From Kytococcus sedentarius DSM 20547 (GTDB lineage Bacteria; Actinomycetota; Actinomycetes; Actinomycetales; Dermatophilaceae): a DNA stretch of 64,000 nt. Where the stretch lies: assembly GCF_000023925.1 (NCBI RefSeq), contig NC_013169.1:992001-1056000 (forward strand), written 5' to 3'. The notes beneath the pieces were generated by a model that had not been told where the DNA came from, did no database searches, and saw nothing but the letters and a program-made list of their open reading frames with translations. Each line of letters begins with the position of its first letter. Within the stretch, counting starts at the first letter, position 1. The translations under genes were made by a program, and so were the position numbers. Below, one piece after another: positions 63,231 through 64,000 of this stretch.

Positions 63231-64000
63231 TCACTGGGCGGACCAGCCGCCGTCGATGACGAGGTTCGCGCCGGTCATCGAGGAGGAGTGGGGGCCGCAG
63301 AGGAACAGGGCGGCGTTGGCGATGGCCTCCACGGAGGCGAACTCCTTGAGGGCCTGCTTCTTGAGCAGCACCTTCTCGGCCACCTCGTCCTCGGTCATGT
63401 CGTGGCTGGCGGCTTGGTCCTTGATCTGCTGCTCCACCAGCGGGGTCCACACGTAGCCGGGGTTGATGCAGTTGCTCGTCACGCCGTGCGGCGCGCCCTC
63501 CAGGGCGGTCACCTTGCTCAGGCCCTCCAGGCCGTGCTTGGCCGAGACGTAGGCGCTCTTGTACTCACTCGCCCGGAGGCCGTGGGCGCTGGAGATGTTG
63601 ATGATGCGGCCCCACCCGGCGTCGTACATGTGGGGCAGTGCCGCGCGGGTGAGCAGGAAGGGCGCGGTGAGCATGAGCTTCTGGATGAGCTCCCACCTGG
63701 CCACATCGAACTCGTGGAGCGGCTGGACGTGCTGGATGCCTGCGTTGTTCACCAGCACGTCGACCTCCAAGGACAGCTCGGCCAGGGCACCGCTGTCGGA
63801 GAGGTCCAGCTCCCACGCCTCGGCGGTGCCGCCATCGGCCTCGATGCGGGCGACCACCTCGGCGAGCTTCTCGCCGTTGATGTCGGCGAGCACCACGTGC
63901 GCCCCGGCGCCGGCCAGGGCGGTGGCGATGCCCGAGCCCAACCCACCGGCGCCGCCGGTGACCAGGGCGCGCTTGCCGGCTAGCAGGTGCGGCGACGGGC
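63231..64000 (-). CDS. 3-hydroxybutyrate dehydrogenase-like SDR, 5'-truncated by window edge
   Basis: 256 residues visible; the frame is open to the last base, so the first few residues are outside. Rossmann motif TGGAGGLGSGIATALA, NNAGIQHVQPLHEFD, the catalytic Ser in ISSAHGLRAS, and YxxxK in SAYVSAKHGLEGLSK. CINPGYVWTPLVEQQIKDQA is diagnostic of D-3-hydroxybutyrate dehydrogenases. It would oxidise 3-hydroxybutyrate to acetoacetate with NAD. It ends the scrambled region and may belong functionally with the GntP permease and CoA-transferase 5-10 kb upstream. Confidence 0.88.
   Translation of the reverse strand, partial: PSPHLLAGKRALVTGGAGGLGSGIATALAGAGAHVVLADINGEKLAEVVARIEADGGTAEAWELDLSDSGALAELSLEVDVLVNNAGIQHVQPLHEFDVARWELIQKLMLTAPFLLTRAALPHMYDAGWGRIINISSAHGLRASEYKSAYVSAKHGLEGLSKVTALEGAPHGVTSNCINPGYVWTPLVEQQIKDQAASHDMTEDEVAEKVLLKKQALKEFASVEAIANAALFLCGPHSSSMTGANLVIDGGWSAQ

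Overview
The window is a contiguous piece of a high-GC (roughly 70% by eye) actinobacterial chromosome, most like a Micrococcales genome. The clues are GTG and ATG starts, dense 4-nt ATGA/GTGA gene overlaps, a DUF222/HNH (13E12) gene, a class F-type sortase, a cysteine desulfurase-mnmA pair, a murI-MBL-rph-rdgB cluster, argFRGH, and many TANNNT -10 boxes lying 6-10 nt before start codons (leaderless mRNAs). The species cannot be fixed from sequence alone. Almost all of the window is coding, and no gene-free stretch exceeds 300 bases.

Layout. 1-3083: 3' part of hisS and a convergent catalase. 3268-11336: a TrpR-like regulator followed by a tightly overlapped hisG-D-C-B-H-A-F-IE operon. Its gene order, fused HisB, fused HisIE and protein sequences are those of gammaproteobacteria, not actinobacteria. 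11379-19658: cysteine desulfurase, DUF222/HNH protein, mnmA, a succinate-semialdehyde dehydrogenase-like enzyme and ligA. 19662-29380: membrane glutaredoxin, P-loop kinase-like protein, gatCAB, sortase, SixA, a 2-hydroxyacid dehydrogenase, a degenerate ketol-acid reductoisomerase-like protein and ilvE. 29387-41297: a presumed 3-methyladenine glycosylase, a fumarylacetoacetase-fold hydrolase, murI-MBL-yeiH-rph-rdgB, membrane proteins, an aminotransferase, tRNA-Leu(UAG), bcp and a DUF3618 protein. 41465-49767: a PP2C-like protein, kbl, a mntA-hepT toxin-antitoxin module with an extra nucleotidyltransferase, and argF-R-G-H. 50042-58066: gap, xth, tdh, a CoA-transferase, a GntP permease and an aldehyde dehydrogenase. 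58067-63200: a scrambled accessory region. 63231-64000: a 3-hydroxybutyrate dehydrogenase-like gene running off the edge.

How genes work together. The his genes cover every step from PRPP to histidine, with HisB supplying both the dehydratase and the histidinol-phosphatase. argF-R-G-H converts ornithine to arginine under ArgR. gatCAB makes Gln-tRNA(Gln) and/or Asn-tRNA(Asn). The cysteine desulfurase probably feeds sulfur to MnmA. Tdh and Kbl, 9 kb apart, together degrade threonine to glycine and acetyl-CoA. The GntP permease, CoA-transferase, aldehyde dehydrogenase and 3-hydroxybutyrate dehydrogenase suggest hydroxy-acid catabolism.

Most unusual content. (1) The apparently transferred proteobacterial his operon with its own TrpR-like regulator. 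(2) A 10-mer, CGATGCGGTG, found 18 times by eye over both strands and in three reading frames, far above chance and resembling an uptake- or Chi-type genome signature. (3) The 58-63 kb region, with three SdpI-like immunity genes beside truncated SdpB-like membrane fragments, a segmental duplication, a stray 69-bp copy of an upstream dehydrogenase gene, a truncated PPOX gene, a VapBC pair and a manganese (yybP-ykoY) riboswitch whose 5' part is copied twice nearby.
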